Of a stretch of 49,633 bases of DNA, positions 37,113-45,214 are shown piece after piece (position 1 is the stretch's first letter; the number at the start of each line of letters is the position of its first letter). A model generated the notes under the pieces. That model saw only the letters and a list, made by a program, of their open reading frames with translations, had not been told where the DNA came from and did no database searches. The stretch spans positions 1-49,633 of the forward strand of contig CATOSA010000003.1 in NCBI GenBank assembly GCA_951812315.1, read 5' to 3'. The translations under genes and the position numbers were made by a program. This stretch comes from an uncultured Burkholderiales bacterium (GTDB lineage Bacteria; Pseudomonadota; Gammaproteobacteria; Burkholderiales; Eutrophovitaceae).

Positions 37113-37120
37113 TTTCTATG
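37113..37120. repeat. 8-bp target site duplication, right copy
   Basis: TTTCTATG immediately after the right inverted repeat of the IS1595-family transposon, identical to 34495-34502. Confidence 0.9.
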
Positions 37121-37121
37121 A

Positions 37122-37690
37122 TTACTCTGGCCCCGGTCCATTGCCCAGCACCAGTGTCGATGGCAGTCCCCGGGTCCGGGCCAATTGCTCGAGATGGCGC
37201 ACCATGCGCTCACCCGTGATCGGGAACCCGGTGAGCTGAGCGACACGGACTCTGGAATAGTCATCGACAATGTTGAGCACCCGAAAGCGCCGCCCGTTGG
37301 CCAACTGATCGGACACGAAATCGGCTGACCAGCGTTCGTTCGTCCGCCCGGGCACAGCCATGGGGACTCTGGGCCGAGTCTGTTTCTTGCGCCGCCCCTG
37401 GTGCGCACCTGTAGTTGAAGGCTCGTATAGAGCCGACAGGTGCGCTTGCGATTGACGACCAGTCCTTCGCGGCGCAGCAACTCGTGGAGCATCAGATAGC
37501 CGTAGCGCGGATACTGCTCAGCCAGGGAACGCAGTCGCTTTACCAGCGCGGCATCCCTGGCCACCCGATCACTCACGCGGCCAGGCGCCTTGCGGCTGAT
37601 CGGTACCAGCCCAAAGGCCCGGCGCTGACTAATCGCGTAGTGCTGTTGCACATGGTCGGCTACCTCCTTGCGCGCAGCCGGCCTCACCAC
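37122..37690 (-). pseudogene. IS3-family (IS407-like) OrfB, truncated and frameshifted
   Basis: A reverse-strand remnant: MVRPAARKEVADHVQQHYAI, YPRYGYLMLHELLRREGLVV and VNRKRTCRLY are from the N-terminal part; after a one-base loss in the C run 37395-37398 it continues RRKKQTRPRVPMAVPGRTNE and SADFVSDQLANGRRFRVLNI (DDE Asp region), then ends at LVLGNGPGPE where homologues read DNGPEF. The last third with the catalytic Glu is missing. The break coincides with the IS1595-family insertion site, but the missing part is not found on its other side, so a deletion came first or with it. Confidence 0.82.
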
Positions 37691-37953
37691 TTTCGCCCCA
37701 GGACATCCTTGAGCATTGCTTTGTCCGGTTCGGCTTCGGCCAGGAGCTTCCTGAGCTTCGCATTCCCGGTTTCGAACTCACGCAGCCGCCTGGCGTCAGA
37801 CACGCCCATACCGCCGAATCTGTATCTCCAGCGGTAGAAGCTTTGCCCGGAGAAGCCGTGTTGACGAATCAGCTCAGCCAGTTTGGCGCCGCGTTCGTGG
37901 GCTTTGAGAAAACCGATGATCTGTTCCCCGGTATAGCGCTTGCGTTTCTTTTC
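37684..37953 (-). pseudogene. IS3-family (IS407-like) OrfA remnant
   Basis: Upstream of the orfB remnant and overlapping it by 7 bp. The frame encodes KKRKRYTGEQIIGFLKAHER (helix-turn-helix), HGFSGQSFYRWRYRFGGMGV and LREFETGNAKLRKLLAEAEP, the typical IS407-group OrfA, ending GRKW-TGA. No start codon exists between the upstream in-frame stop (37969-37971) and the helix-turn-helix, so the start has been lost. The terminal repeat of this element was not found. Confidence 0.75.
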
Positions 37954-38218
37954 GAGACCTCCCTCGGGTCAATTCCGGGGATAATCTCTCAATAAACCTG
38001 GCTACCCTGCCGGGGGAGAGCTCAAACTCTTAACAGCTACGCTGTAGAGAACAATCTTCAAATGCCGCATAGCCATCAATTGTAGTAGTTAGATCATAAC
38101 CTCCGATCATTTGTAACAACTGCGGTGTCAACTACATCTTCAGCGTCTTCTGCAAGTAGTGCATAGTGTTGCGTTGGGCAAGCCCACTGGCTGCTCGGCG
38201 GTACCCGCTCTAACTCGC

Positions 38219-38246
38219 AATGCACCGTGGACAATGCACCGTGGAC
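38219..38246. repeat. Two tandem copies of a 14-bp sequence upstream of cas9
   Basis: AATGCACCGTGGAC occurs at 38219-38232 and again at 38233-38246 without a gap, ending about 80 bp before cas9. It could be slippage or a regulator-binding pair. Confidence 0.85.
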
Positions 38247-38295
38247 AACGAGACTACTCGTTTCAAGGGATTGACACTGGCCAGTGATTATCACA

Positions 38296-38304
38296 TGCTA
38301 CAAT
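38296..38304 (+). promoter_or_regulatory. Putative extended -10 promoter of cas9
   Basis: TGCTACAAT has the TG-n-TANAAT form of an extended -10 element, 23 bp before the cas9 ATG. A TTGACA at 38271-38276 is 22 bp away, too far for a standard -35. The leader would be very short, and no AGGAGG-like site precedes the ATG (the sequence before it is CACCTCCT). Confidence 0.4.
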
Positions 38305-38327
38305 TTTCGAGTTGAAGTACACCTCCT

Positions 38328-41300
38328 ATGTCACAACCGAACTGGGTCAGTCCCCTGGCCATTGACCTTGGTGCCGCTAACACTGGCGTCTACTCTGCGC
38401 ATTATCAGGCGGGCAGCAAGCTCGAAGAAATACAGCAGAAGACAGGCAAGGTGTATCAACTGGGAAAAAGCAGCTACACCCTGTTGATGCAGGACAGAAC
38501 CGGCAAACGTCACCAGCGGCGTGGGTTTGACCAGCGGCAGATGGTCAAGCGACTGTTCCGGCTGATCTGGGAAAGGCATTTCAATCTCGACTGGGACAAA
38601 GACACCCAGCAGACCATCAGCTTCTTGCTCAACCGGCGGGGTTTTAGCTTTCTGGCCGAGGAATACGATGCCGATATCTTGCGCGAATTTCCGCAAGAGG
38701 TATTTGGCGCGCTGCCGAAGGCGTTGCAAGATGAATTTGGAAGTCATGCAAAAATCTTAGAAAATTTAGACAAATGGCGTAACGACAAAGATAGCAAAAA
38801 GAAGATCAAAGAAATTCATAACGAGCTTTTGCAAAGCAACGAGAACGATGAATCTTCGCATTGGGACTTCAAGGCAGATATTTTTGATTTAGAAAAAGCC
38901 TAAGGAAACTGGCAAACCCGTTGAACGCTTTTTCAAAGAAGACGGGGAGCCAATCATCAAAACCCACCTCCACCACCTCGCCTTTGCCCTGTACAAAATC
39001 AAGACAGAACTGGAATCCGGCCACCGCCATCGCAGCAAATATTTTGAGGAAGTCAAACAGGTTCTGAAAGGCACAAACCATACCCACGGCTACCTGAGAA
39101 AATTTTGCTGCCAGTTAAAATCTGGTGGGTTTGGCGTATTGGATGCTAAAAAACTGACTCGTCTGATCAGCCATCTGAGCAATCTGGAACTCAAACCGCT
39201 ACGCAAATACTTCAATGACAAGCGGCACTATAAGGATGACTTCTGGGAAGAAAAGCAGCTAAAGGAGATTTTTGAGTGTTGGATACTGCGCGAATGGCGC
39301 GTCGGGGAAAAGGACAAGGATAAATTCGAAGGTGACAAGGATAAATTCGAAGGTAAGGAGTTTTCCTACGAAAAACTCAAGCAAAAGTGGGAAGGTCATA
39401 CAGGTAACGTAATCTGTTTCTGGCTGAAAACCAACCCCCGATTCACTATCCCGCCCTATCAAGATAACAACAACCGTCGCCCGCCCCGTTGCCAGAGCCT
39501 GATCCTGAACCCTTTCTTCCTGGACAGTAAATATCCACAGTGGCATGGTTGGCTGGCACAACTCAAGGACGTTGATGCGGTAAGGGAATACCTGGATGAC
39601 TTTGAATGTCAAATGAAGAGTTTGCAAAGCGGCAAGGGCAATAGCTACTTTGACGATAGTGGCAAGGATGATTTCAAAAAAGGCTCACAACGCAGAAGCC
39701 TGGCCGCGCTGGATGCCCAGCTGTTGCAGTTTACCCTTGATCGGGTCAAGGTCACTGACCCGCTGCAACTGAATGAAATTTATTCCCAGGCCAAGGGGTA
39801 CAAACAAAACAACAGGGACGACAAGAACCCGGAAGCATTTAAGGAAGGTCTTGAAACCGCCATCAGGGACAGTGTTTTACCGGATGGATTGAAGACGCAA
39901 AGAAACTACGCCAATGACGCCATCTTCCAAGAAGAGACCTTCATGCATCTGGTATGCCAATACTACAAACAGCGCCAAAGGGCCAGGGACGGGCGCTTGT
40001 TTATCCATCCCGAATATCGATTTCGCAAGGGGCGCGGTCATGAAAACACTGGTCGCTTTGATGACAAACATTGCCTGCTGACCTACTGCAACCACAAACC
40101 AAGGCAGAAAAAGTATCAGAGCCTTGCCGACCTTGCCGGGGTATTGCAGGTATCGCTTGAAAAGTTACGAGGCGTGATTGATTCGAAAAATGGGGAAACA
40201 GAAGACGAAAAGCTGACTTGCTGGTTGCAGGGCATTGAAGGACTAAAAACCAATTGCGAACGCGCCGCCAAAGAACAGAAAGACCGCCGGGGTCGGTTGA
40301 AGCTGGATATTCAGGCTATCTATGGGTTTGATTTATCACAAAAGAACAAATGAATCATCAAGCCCGAAAGATATCCTACGTACATCCAGAGTAAATAAAG
40401 CGTCGAAATTGTACGATTTTTGTAAGCGAGCCAAGAAGTTTTGCCTTACCGTGACAGAAAGTCTGTATGACAAGGAGGCGCAAGAAGAATGGAAAAAAGA
40501 TCTGGAGCGCAACCCGGCGACTGCCGTCTATCTACTGGCCCAAATCCATAATATTGCCTTCATTGAGCGTAGCGGCAGTGCCAGTACCTGCGCCGTTTGC
40601 AGTGCTGACAATGCCCAGCGCATGCTGATGATCGAGATAGAGACTGCGGGCCGCAGAGACAGCACGGCCAAAGCGCAACGTTTACCTGCCATTGCCGCCC
40701 GCCAGTTCGACGGCGCGGTCAGGCGCATGGCGCGTATAGTCGGGGGCGCTATTGCCAGAGACAAATGGGAGTGTATCGAGCGTGAACTGCAAAAAGGCGA
40801 GCGGGTCCGTGTGCCGATTATCACCGAATCCAATCGCTTTGAGTTTGAGCATTCGAAAGAAGAGATCGCAAAAGACCAACGAATAAAACCCCGGAGAGGT
40901 AAAGCACTCAAAAGAACTGATGATCCCGCCCCGCGCCTATTTGTTGAAAAAGAACAACGCATCAAGGAAGCAGGTCACAGTGCATGCCCCTATACTGGAG
41001 AATCTATAACCGATAGTGGGGAAATCGACCATATCATTCCGCGCGCATCACGCTGGGGAACCTTGAATGACGAGGCCAATCTGATCTGGGCTAGCAGGCA
41101 AGGTAACAACACAAAGGGTAATGCCGAGTACTCGCTGTCAAACCTGAAAGATACGTACAAACGGAAACAATTTGGTCCAAAAGACGATGGGCAAATTGAG
41201 GAATGGATTATCAATCAAATAGGTGATGGCTCTGACGAAAATTTCAAGTTCGGTCCGTACCGCAGCTTTATCAATTTGAACGAGAATGAACAAAGAGCCT

Positions 41301-43006
41301 TCCGCCATGCCTTGTTCCTGGTTGGCCATTCATTACGAGAAAAAGTCATTCGCGCGATTGATAATCGCAACCGCGCCCTGGTCAACGGCACCCAGCGTTA
41401 CTTCGCCGAGGTGCTGGCAAACCAACTCTACAAGGAGGCCAAGCGCATCAACAAGGCCCACCTGCTGACATTCGATTACTTTGGCGTTGAAGCACAGAGC
41501 AGCACCCGGGGTGACGGCATTTATGATCTGCGCAAGAGATACGAAAATGTAGCAGATAATGCCGTCACCCCGAAAGAAAGCGGCAAACCCCAAGAACCTT
41601 ATTCCCATCTGATTGACGCCCAACTGGCCTTTGCCATGGCAGCGGATGCGCACCGTGATGAGGGCAGCCTGAAACTTGACCTTGGCGATGCCAGTCTGTG
41701 GCCTGTAGTGGACAAGGAAACCGGCGAAATCGTCGATGACAGTACCATTTTCAAGGCGATTCGGGTCGAGCCGGATGGCATGAAGGAAGAGACATTGGAA
41801 CGGCGCAAGCCCAGCGAAAGGTTTTCCTCACATCGTTCCTTTACCCGCGACACCTTTTACGCTGACCATTACCTGCCCGTTTTGTTGAAGGAGGAAAACA
41901 ATCAGGTTTCTGTCAGAATAGGTTTCGATTGGCAAAACAGTGTTGATAAGTTGCGTGAAAAGGATTTCTTGCAAAACCTGAATGGCCTGCTGAAGAAAAA
42001 GCTGTGCCGTGGCACAGAAGACGTGGATATTGGTGATTCCAGCAGCTTCTGCGATCTATACGAAAAACTGACAGCGCAGGATCAGTTTCAACAGCAGGTG
42101 AAAAAGAGTGGATATTGCTATCTGAGCATCAACAAGCAAAAACTGCACGAGTGCTTGTTGCGAGATCACAACACGAGAAATGGTCAACCACCAGGCAAAC
42201 TCTTCAAATTCTGCTATAGCACTCTAGGCTACCGAACGGGGAAGAAAAAGATCAGTAAGCCAAAAGACCTTGATGATGTAATAAATGAAGACAAGAACTT
42301 TCAGATAATAAAGGAAACGATCTTCTTACCTGCCAAGAAAGAGTGGATAGATTGCCGGGAGAAATGGCAAGCGGCTGAAAAGACAGGGCAAGCCTTTGAG
42401 GACTTCTTGCGAATTTACTTTAAGTCCCAACAACAGCATGCCCATCAAAAGGCCAGAAAGGTGTTCTCAATGCCTGTTGTGGTCGGGGAGGGGAAATTCC
42501 TGATTGGCAGCAAATCTTGGGATGGAAAACGTACAGCCCAGATTCTTAACGACTCGGATTCGAGAATCACTAATAACAAGCCTGCCATCCCCTGTCGACT
42601 GGAGGACGGCTCACTAAGTAAAAAGCTGGCCGTCTGGGCACAATCTGAAAATGTGGTCAAATTGTCTGAGGACGAATATCAGAACGGCGTGATCATTGAT
42701 CCCTCCGACTGGTATTGTGTTGATGGCGAGAAAATACCGCTGCCGGAAGCAATTGATGGGCTCTGGTACCGGATTGATGATTCAACCCGGCCGAGCATCA
42801 AAATCCGCCTTGCGCAGGATGGCGAGGAATTGACGGCAAATCCCCTAGAAGACAATATCTGTAAACCTAGATCCAAAGATATTTGTAATGAAATATTCGA
42901 GGAAAAAATCAAACCGGCAAAGAAAGGCGATGTCTTTGTTTATAAGGGGACTGGATGGACTGCTGCCATGAAGAAAGCTTTCAAAACCGCCCGTTCTCGA
43001 CAATAA
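38328..43006 (+). CDS. cas9: Type II-B CRISPR RNA-guided endonuclease Cas9, in three reading-frame segments
   Basis: The segments are 38328-~38897, ~38896-40350 and ~40350-43006. Each joins the next if one A is removed (or two added) in short A runs at 38893-38897 and 40348-40350, giving about 1558 residues, the large size of II-B Cas9. RuvC-I is SPLAIDLGAANTGVYSAHY with Asp 13; an Arg-rich bridge helix follows (TGKRHQRRGFDQRQMVKRLF). The zinc-type CAVCSADNAQRM, the HNH nuclease EIDHIIPRASRWGTLNDEAN (His codon 41030-41032) and RuvC-III YSHLIDAQLAFAMA (His 41606-41608, Asp 41615-41617) are all kept. It cuts crRNA-matched DNA with crRNA and tracrRNA. As other core genes here are also frameshifted, it may be intact in the cell; otherwise it is inactivated. 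Confidence 0.9.
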
Positions 43007-43088
43007 TGTATAATGTACTCACTCAAGGAGAACTGCTCGTCTACAAACCGCAAAAGCCCACCCAAAATGGCGAAAACTGACAGCTCCC

Positions 43089-44045
43089 ATGAAACACCTG
43101 GTCGTCTGTGATTATGGTGCCTTCCTTGGTCTGGATGCCAGCCGACTGGCTGTCAAACAGGATGATCAGGTGCAGTACTATCCACTTAACCGCCTCTGCA
43201 CTGTTGCTATCGCCAAACGCGGGATCAGCGTTTCCAGCGACCTAATCGAGGCATTCAGTCAGCGCGGCATCAAGCTGTTTTTTCTGGATTTTCGCGGTGT
43301 GGCACACTCGGCCCTTGTTGGCCAGTCGCAACATGGCGTGGTGGCGGTGCGAGCCGCGCAAATGGCCTTCTGCCAACAGGACACGCTGCCACTGGCCAGA
43401 CAAATGGTCAATGGCAAGCTCAAGAATCAGCGGGCTGTGTTGAATCATCTGAATAAATACCACCAGCATCCGGTGCTGCAAAGTGCTGCCGAGGCATTGC
43501 TGTTGCATGCCAATCAGTCAATGCAAGCCAGCACCATCGAAACGTTACTGGGTTTTGAAGGTGCCGGTGCCAGCGCCTACTTTCAGGCGTTGCGTGAGGC
43601 GCAGCTATTTTCTTCCACTTTTGAAACACGCGAAGGGCGCGGCAGTGTAGAAATCAACAACGCCATGTTGAACCTGGGTTATGCGGTGCTAAGCAGCTAC
43701 TTGCTGAGCGCGATTGTCAACGCCGGGCTGGAGCCTTATCTTGGCATTATGCACAGTAAACGCCCGGGCAAGATGGCACTCGTGTTAGATATTATGGAAG
43801 AATACCGCGCCTGGGTGGTGGATCGGGCGGTAATCAAACTGCGCCAGCGCACCGAGGCCAAGATCACACTGGATGCCACGCTTAAAAAAGCCCTGATCAG
43901 GGAAATTCAAAATACCTGTGGCAAACGGTATCGTTATCGTCGCAAGCAACTCCGGCTGGAACATATCATGCAGCGTCAGGTGTATCGGCTGTGCGGTCAC
44001 TTTTATGGGGAGAATAGGTATCGACCCTTTTTGTTCAAATGGTGA
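43089..44045 (+). CDS. cas1: CRISPR integrase Cas1 (type II-B)
   Basis: A 318-residue Cas1 with an N-terminal beta domain (LVVCDYGAFLGLDASRLAVK, LCTVAIAKRGISVSSDLIEA) and the helical catalytic domain; the metal ligands are probably the Glu in LLGFEGAGASAYF, the His in YLGIMHSKRPGKMAL and the Asp/Glu in ALVLDIMEEYRAWVVD. With Cas2 it inserts new spacers into the array. It starts 83 bp after cas9, and cas2 follows after 3 bp, so cas1-cas2-cas4 are one transcriptional unit. Unlike cas9 the frame is uninterrupted. Confidence 0.95.
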   Translation: MKHLVVCDYGAFLGLDASRLAVKQDDQVQYYPLNRLCTVAIAKRGISVSSDLIEAFSQRGIKLFFLDFRGVAHSALVGQSQHGVVAVRAAQMAFCQQDTLPLARQMVNGKLKNQRAVLNHLNKYHQHPVLQSAAEALLLHANQSMQASTIETLLGFEGAGASAYFQALREAQLFSSTFETREGRGSVEINNAMLNLGYAVLSSYLLSAIVNAGLEPYLGIMHSKRPGKMALVLDIMEEYRAWVVDRAVIKLRQRTEAKITLDATLKKALIREIQNTCGKRYRYRRKQLRLEHIMQRQVYRLCGHFYGENRYRPFLFKW

Positions 44046-44048
44046 TCG

Positions 44049-44345
44049 ATGAATCGGTTACGGCAGGAATATCTGCTCAGCTATGATATTACAGATAGCA
44101 GAGTGCGCACCCGACTACACAGACAACTGGCCGGATATGGTCTGCGCTCAGTACAAAAATCGGTCTTCTGGGGGCATTTGAGCCTGGCGGAGTTACAGGC
44201 TGTTAAGCGGGATTTGCAACAGGCCCTGGATGCCTCGGACAAGGCTTTTATTACTCACAGTAATTTCAATGGACGCGGGCAAAGCCACCTGCTGGGTCAT
44301 CACTCTGAGGAATTTACTGACTGGCCGGAAAGCGATGTTATCTAG
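44049..44345 (+). CDS. cas2: CRISPR adaptation protein Cas2
   Basis: A 98-residue ferredoxin-fold protein starting MNRLRQEYLLSYDITDSRVR, with the family signature YDITDSRVRTRLHRQLAGYG and QKSVFWGHLSLAEL. It dimerises and bridges two Cas1 dimers in the integration complex. It starts 3 bp after the cas1 stop and overlaps cas4 by 11 bp. Confidence 0.94.
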   Translation: MNRLRQEYLLSYDITDSRVRTRLHRQLAGYGLRSVQKSVFWGHLSLAELQAVKRDLQQALDASDKAFITHSNFNGRGQSHLLGHHSEEFTDWPESDVI

Positions 44346-44913
44346 CGTGCCGGCCAACCTGATCCGGCAATGGTGTTATTGCCCGAGAGTGGTTTACTAC
44401 CAGGAGCTAGCAGGAATGCGTTCTTTCGCGTACCCCGAATGGGTCAGGCAGGGTGAGCACTTTCACCAGATGGAAGCTATCCTCTGGCAACGGCGCAACC
44501 TGTCGCGTTTTCACCTTCGGGAAGGCAAACAGCATCATAGTCTGTCCATGTACAGCGCTGCCTTGGGCCTGCATGGCATCGCTGACATGGTGGTCGAAAC
44601 AGATGAAACAGTATACGCAGTGGAATTCAAACTGGCCGCCAGCAACAAAAAGCGCGGTGATGTGTTGCAACTGGTCGCCTACGCCATGCTCGCCGAGGAT
44701 CATTTCCAAAAGCCGGGGACAGTGGGGTTTCTGGTCGGTAGCGGCAAGGTACTGCACACTATCATCATTGATGCAGAAAAGCGCCAGCAGGTGGCCACGG
44801 TGGCCCAGGCGATTCGCGCTATGCTGGTCAAAGGCCGTAAACCTGAGTCCAGCGCATCGCTGGGGCAATGCGGAGCCTGCGAATATGTGAATTTCTGCAA
44901 TGACCGCTTATAA
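44335..44913 (+). CDS. cas4: CRISPR exonuclease Cas4 (RecB-type, 4Fe-4S)
   Basis: I choose ATG 44335 (MLSSVPANLIRQWCYCPRVV), which overlaps the end of cas2; it gives 192 residues. First Cys pair: QWCYCPRVVYY. RecB nuclease motifs: HGIADMVVETDE (Asp) and YAVEFKLAASNK (E-x-K). C-terminal cysteines of the 4Fe-4S cluster: SLGQCGACEYVNFCNDRL. Cas4 trims pre-spacers and helps choose PAM-adjacent ends. Among type II systems its presence after cas1-cas2 is the hallmark of subtype II-B (Francisella, Legionella, Sutterella type). Confidence 0.93.
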   Translation: MLSSVPANLIRQWCYCPRVVYYQELAGMRSFAYPEWVRQGEHFHQMEAILWQRRNLSRFHLREGKQHHSLSMYSAALGLHGIADMVVETDETVYAVEFKLAASNKKRGDVLQLVAYAMLAEDHFQKPGTVGFLVGSGKVLHTIIIDAEKRQQVATVAQAIRAMLVKGRKPESSASLGQCGACEYVNFCNDRL

Positions 44914-44960
44914 AACCGTGCCCACCGTGCATGATGCCGCAGGCCAAAAAACACGGACAA

Positions 44961-44982
44961 CAAAAAACCGCCCGGAGGCGGT
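44961..44982 (-). terminator. Rho-independent terminator of the tracrRNA
   Basis: Reverse-strand stem ACCGCC / GGCGGT (44967-44972 with 44977-44982, 4-nt loop) followed by TTTTTTG. A second small stem CCTTC / GAAGG (about 44989-45003) lies just before it. Confidence 0.85.
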
Positions 44983-45088
44983 CCATGTCCTTCACGAGGA
45001 AGGCAGACGTGTTAGGACAACAGAGGTCCGTTCAATATACATACTTTTTGATGATTACAGTGCATCAACGAAAGGCTATACCAATGCA
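44961..45088 (-). ncRNA. tracrRNA of the type II-B system
   Basis: Read on the reverse strand. The 5' part is an anti-repeat: plus-strand 45070-45090 (GAAAGGCTATACCAATGCAGC) differs from the crRNA-sense repeat at two positions, so its reverse complement can pair with crRNAs made from the reverse strand. It continues through CTGTAATCATCAAAAAGTA, GAACGGACCTCTGTTG and ACACGTCTG, which from memory closely resemble the Francisella novicida tracrRNA core, and ends at an intrinsic terminator. The estimated length is ~128 nt, starting ~7 nt after a good -10 box. Location between cas4 and the array and opposite orientation to cas genes match II-B loci. Confidence 0.88.
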
Positions 45089-45093
45089 GCTAA

Positions 45094-45121
45094 ATTCTAC
45101 CAGAAACAATCGACTTCGCAA
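45094..45121 (-). promoter_or_regulatory. Promoter of the tracrRNA
   Basis: On the reverse strand: -35 TTGCGA (45116-45121), 16-bp spacer, -10 TAGAAT (45094-45099). The start would fall near 45087-45088, at the first bases of the anti-repeat. Confidence 0.65.
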
Positions 45122-45185
45122 ATTGCCTGTCCTTTCGTACAACTCCTTGGTTTGCGAAAAAAGTACCCAGCTTTTCAAGCCTCAT

Positions 45186-45214
45186 CCCCTTGAAAATCAA
45201 ATATTTTCAAGGGG
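45186..45214. repeat. 12-bp perfect palindromic hairpin abutting the CRISPR array
   Basis: CCCCTTGAAAAT (45186-45197) and ATTTTCAAGGGG (45203-45214) with a 5-nt loop; the last G touches the first base of the first repeat. On the reverse strand it lies at the 3' end of the array transcript and is not followed directly by a T run, so it may be a processing or stability structure more than an intrinsic terminator. Confidence 0.75.

Larger units (their letters stand above)
37972..38327. other. Intergenic region upstream of cas9
   Basis: 356 bp without a recognisable gene. It contains a small hairpin (ACAGC-tac-GCTGT, 38033-38045), a two-copy 14-bp tandem repeat (38219-38246), a TTGACA hexamer at 38271-38276 and an extended -10 box close to the cas9 start. 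No anti-repeat to the CRISPR repeat was found here, so the tracrRNA is not on this side. Confidence 0.5.

Noticed and set aside
44914..45214. A scaRNA-like second small RNA as in F. novicida
   Set aside because: Only one anti-repeat and one promoter/terminator pair (the tracrRNA) can be seen in this region.
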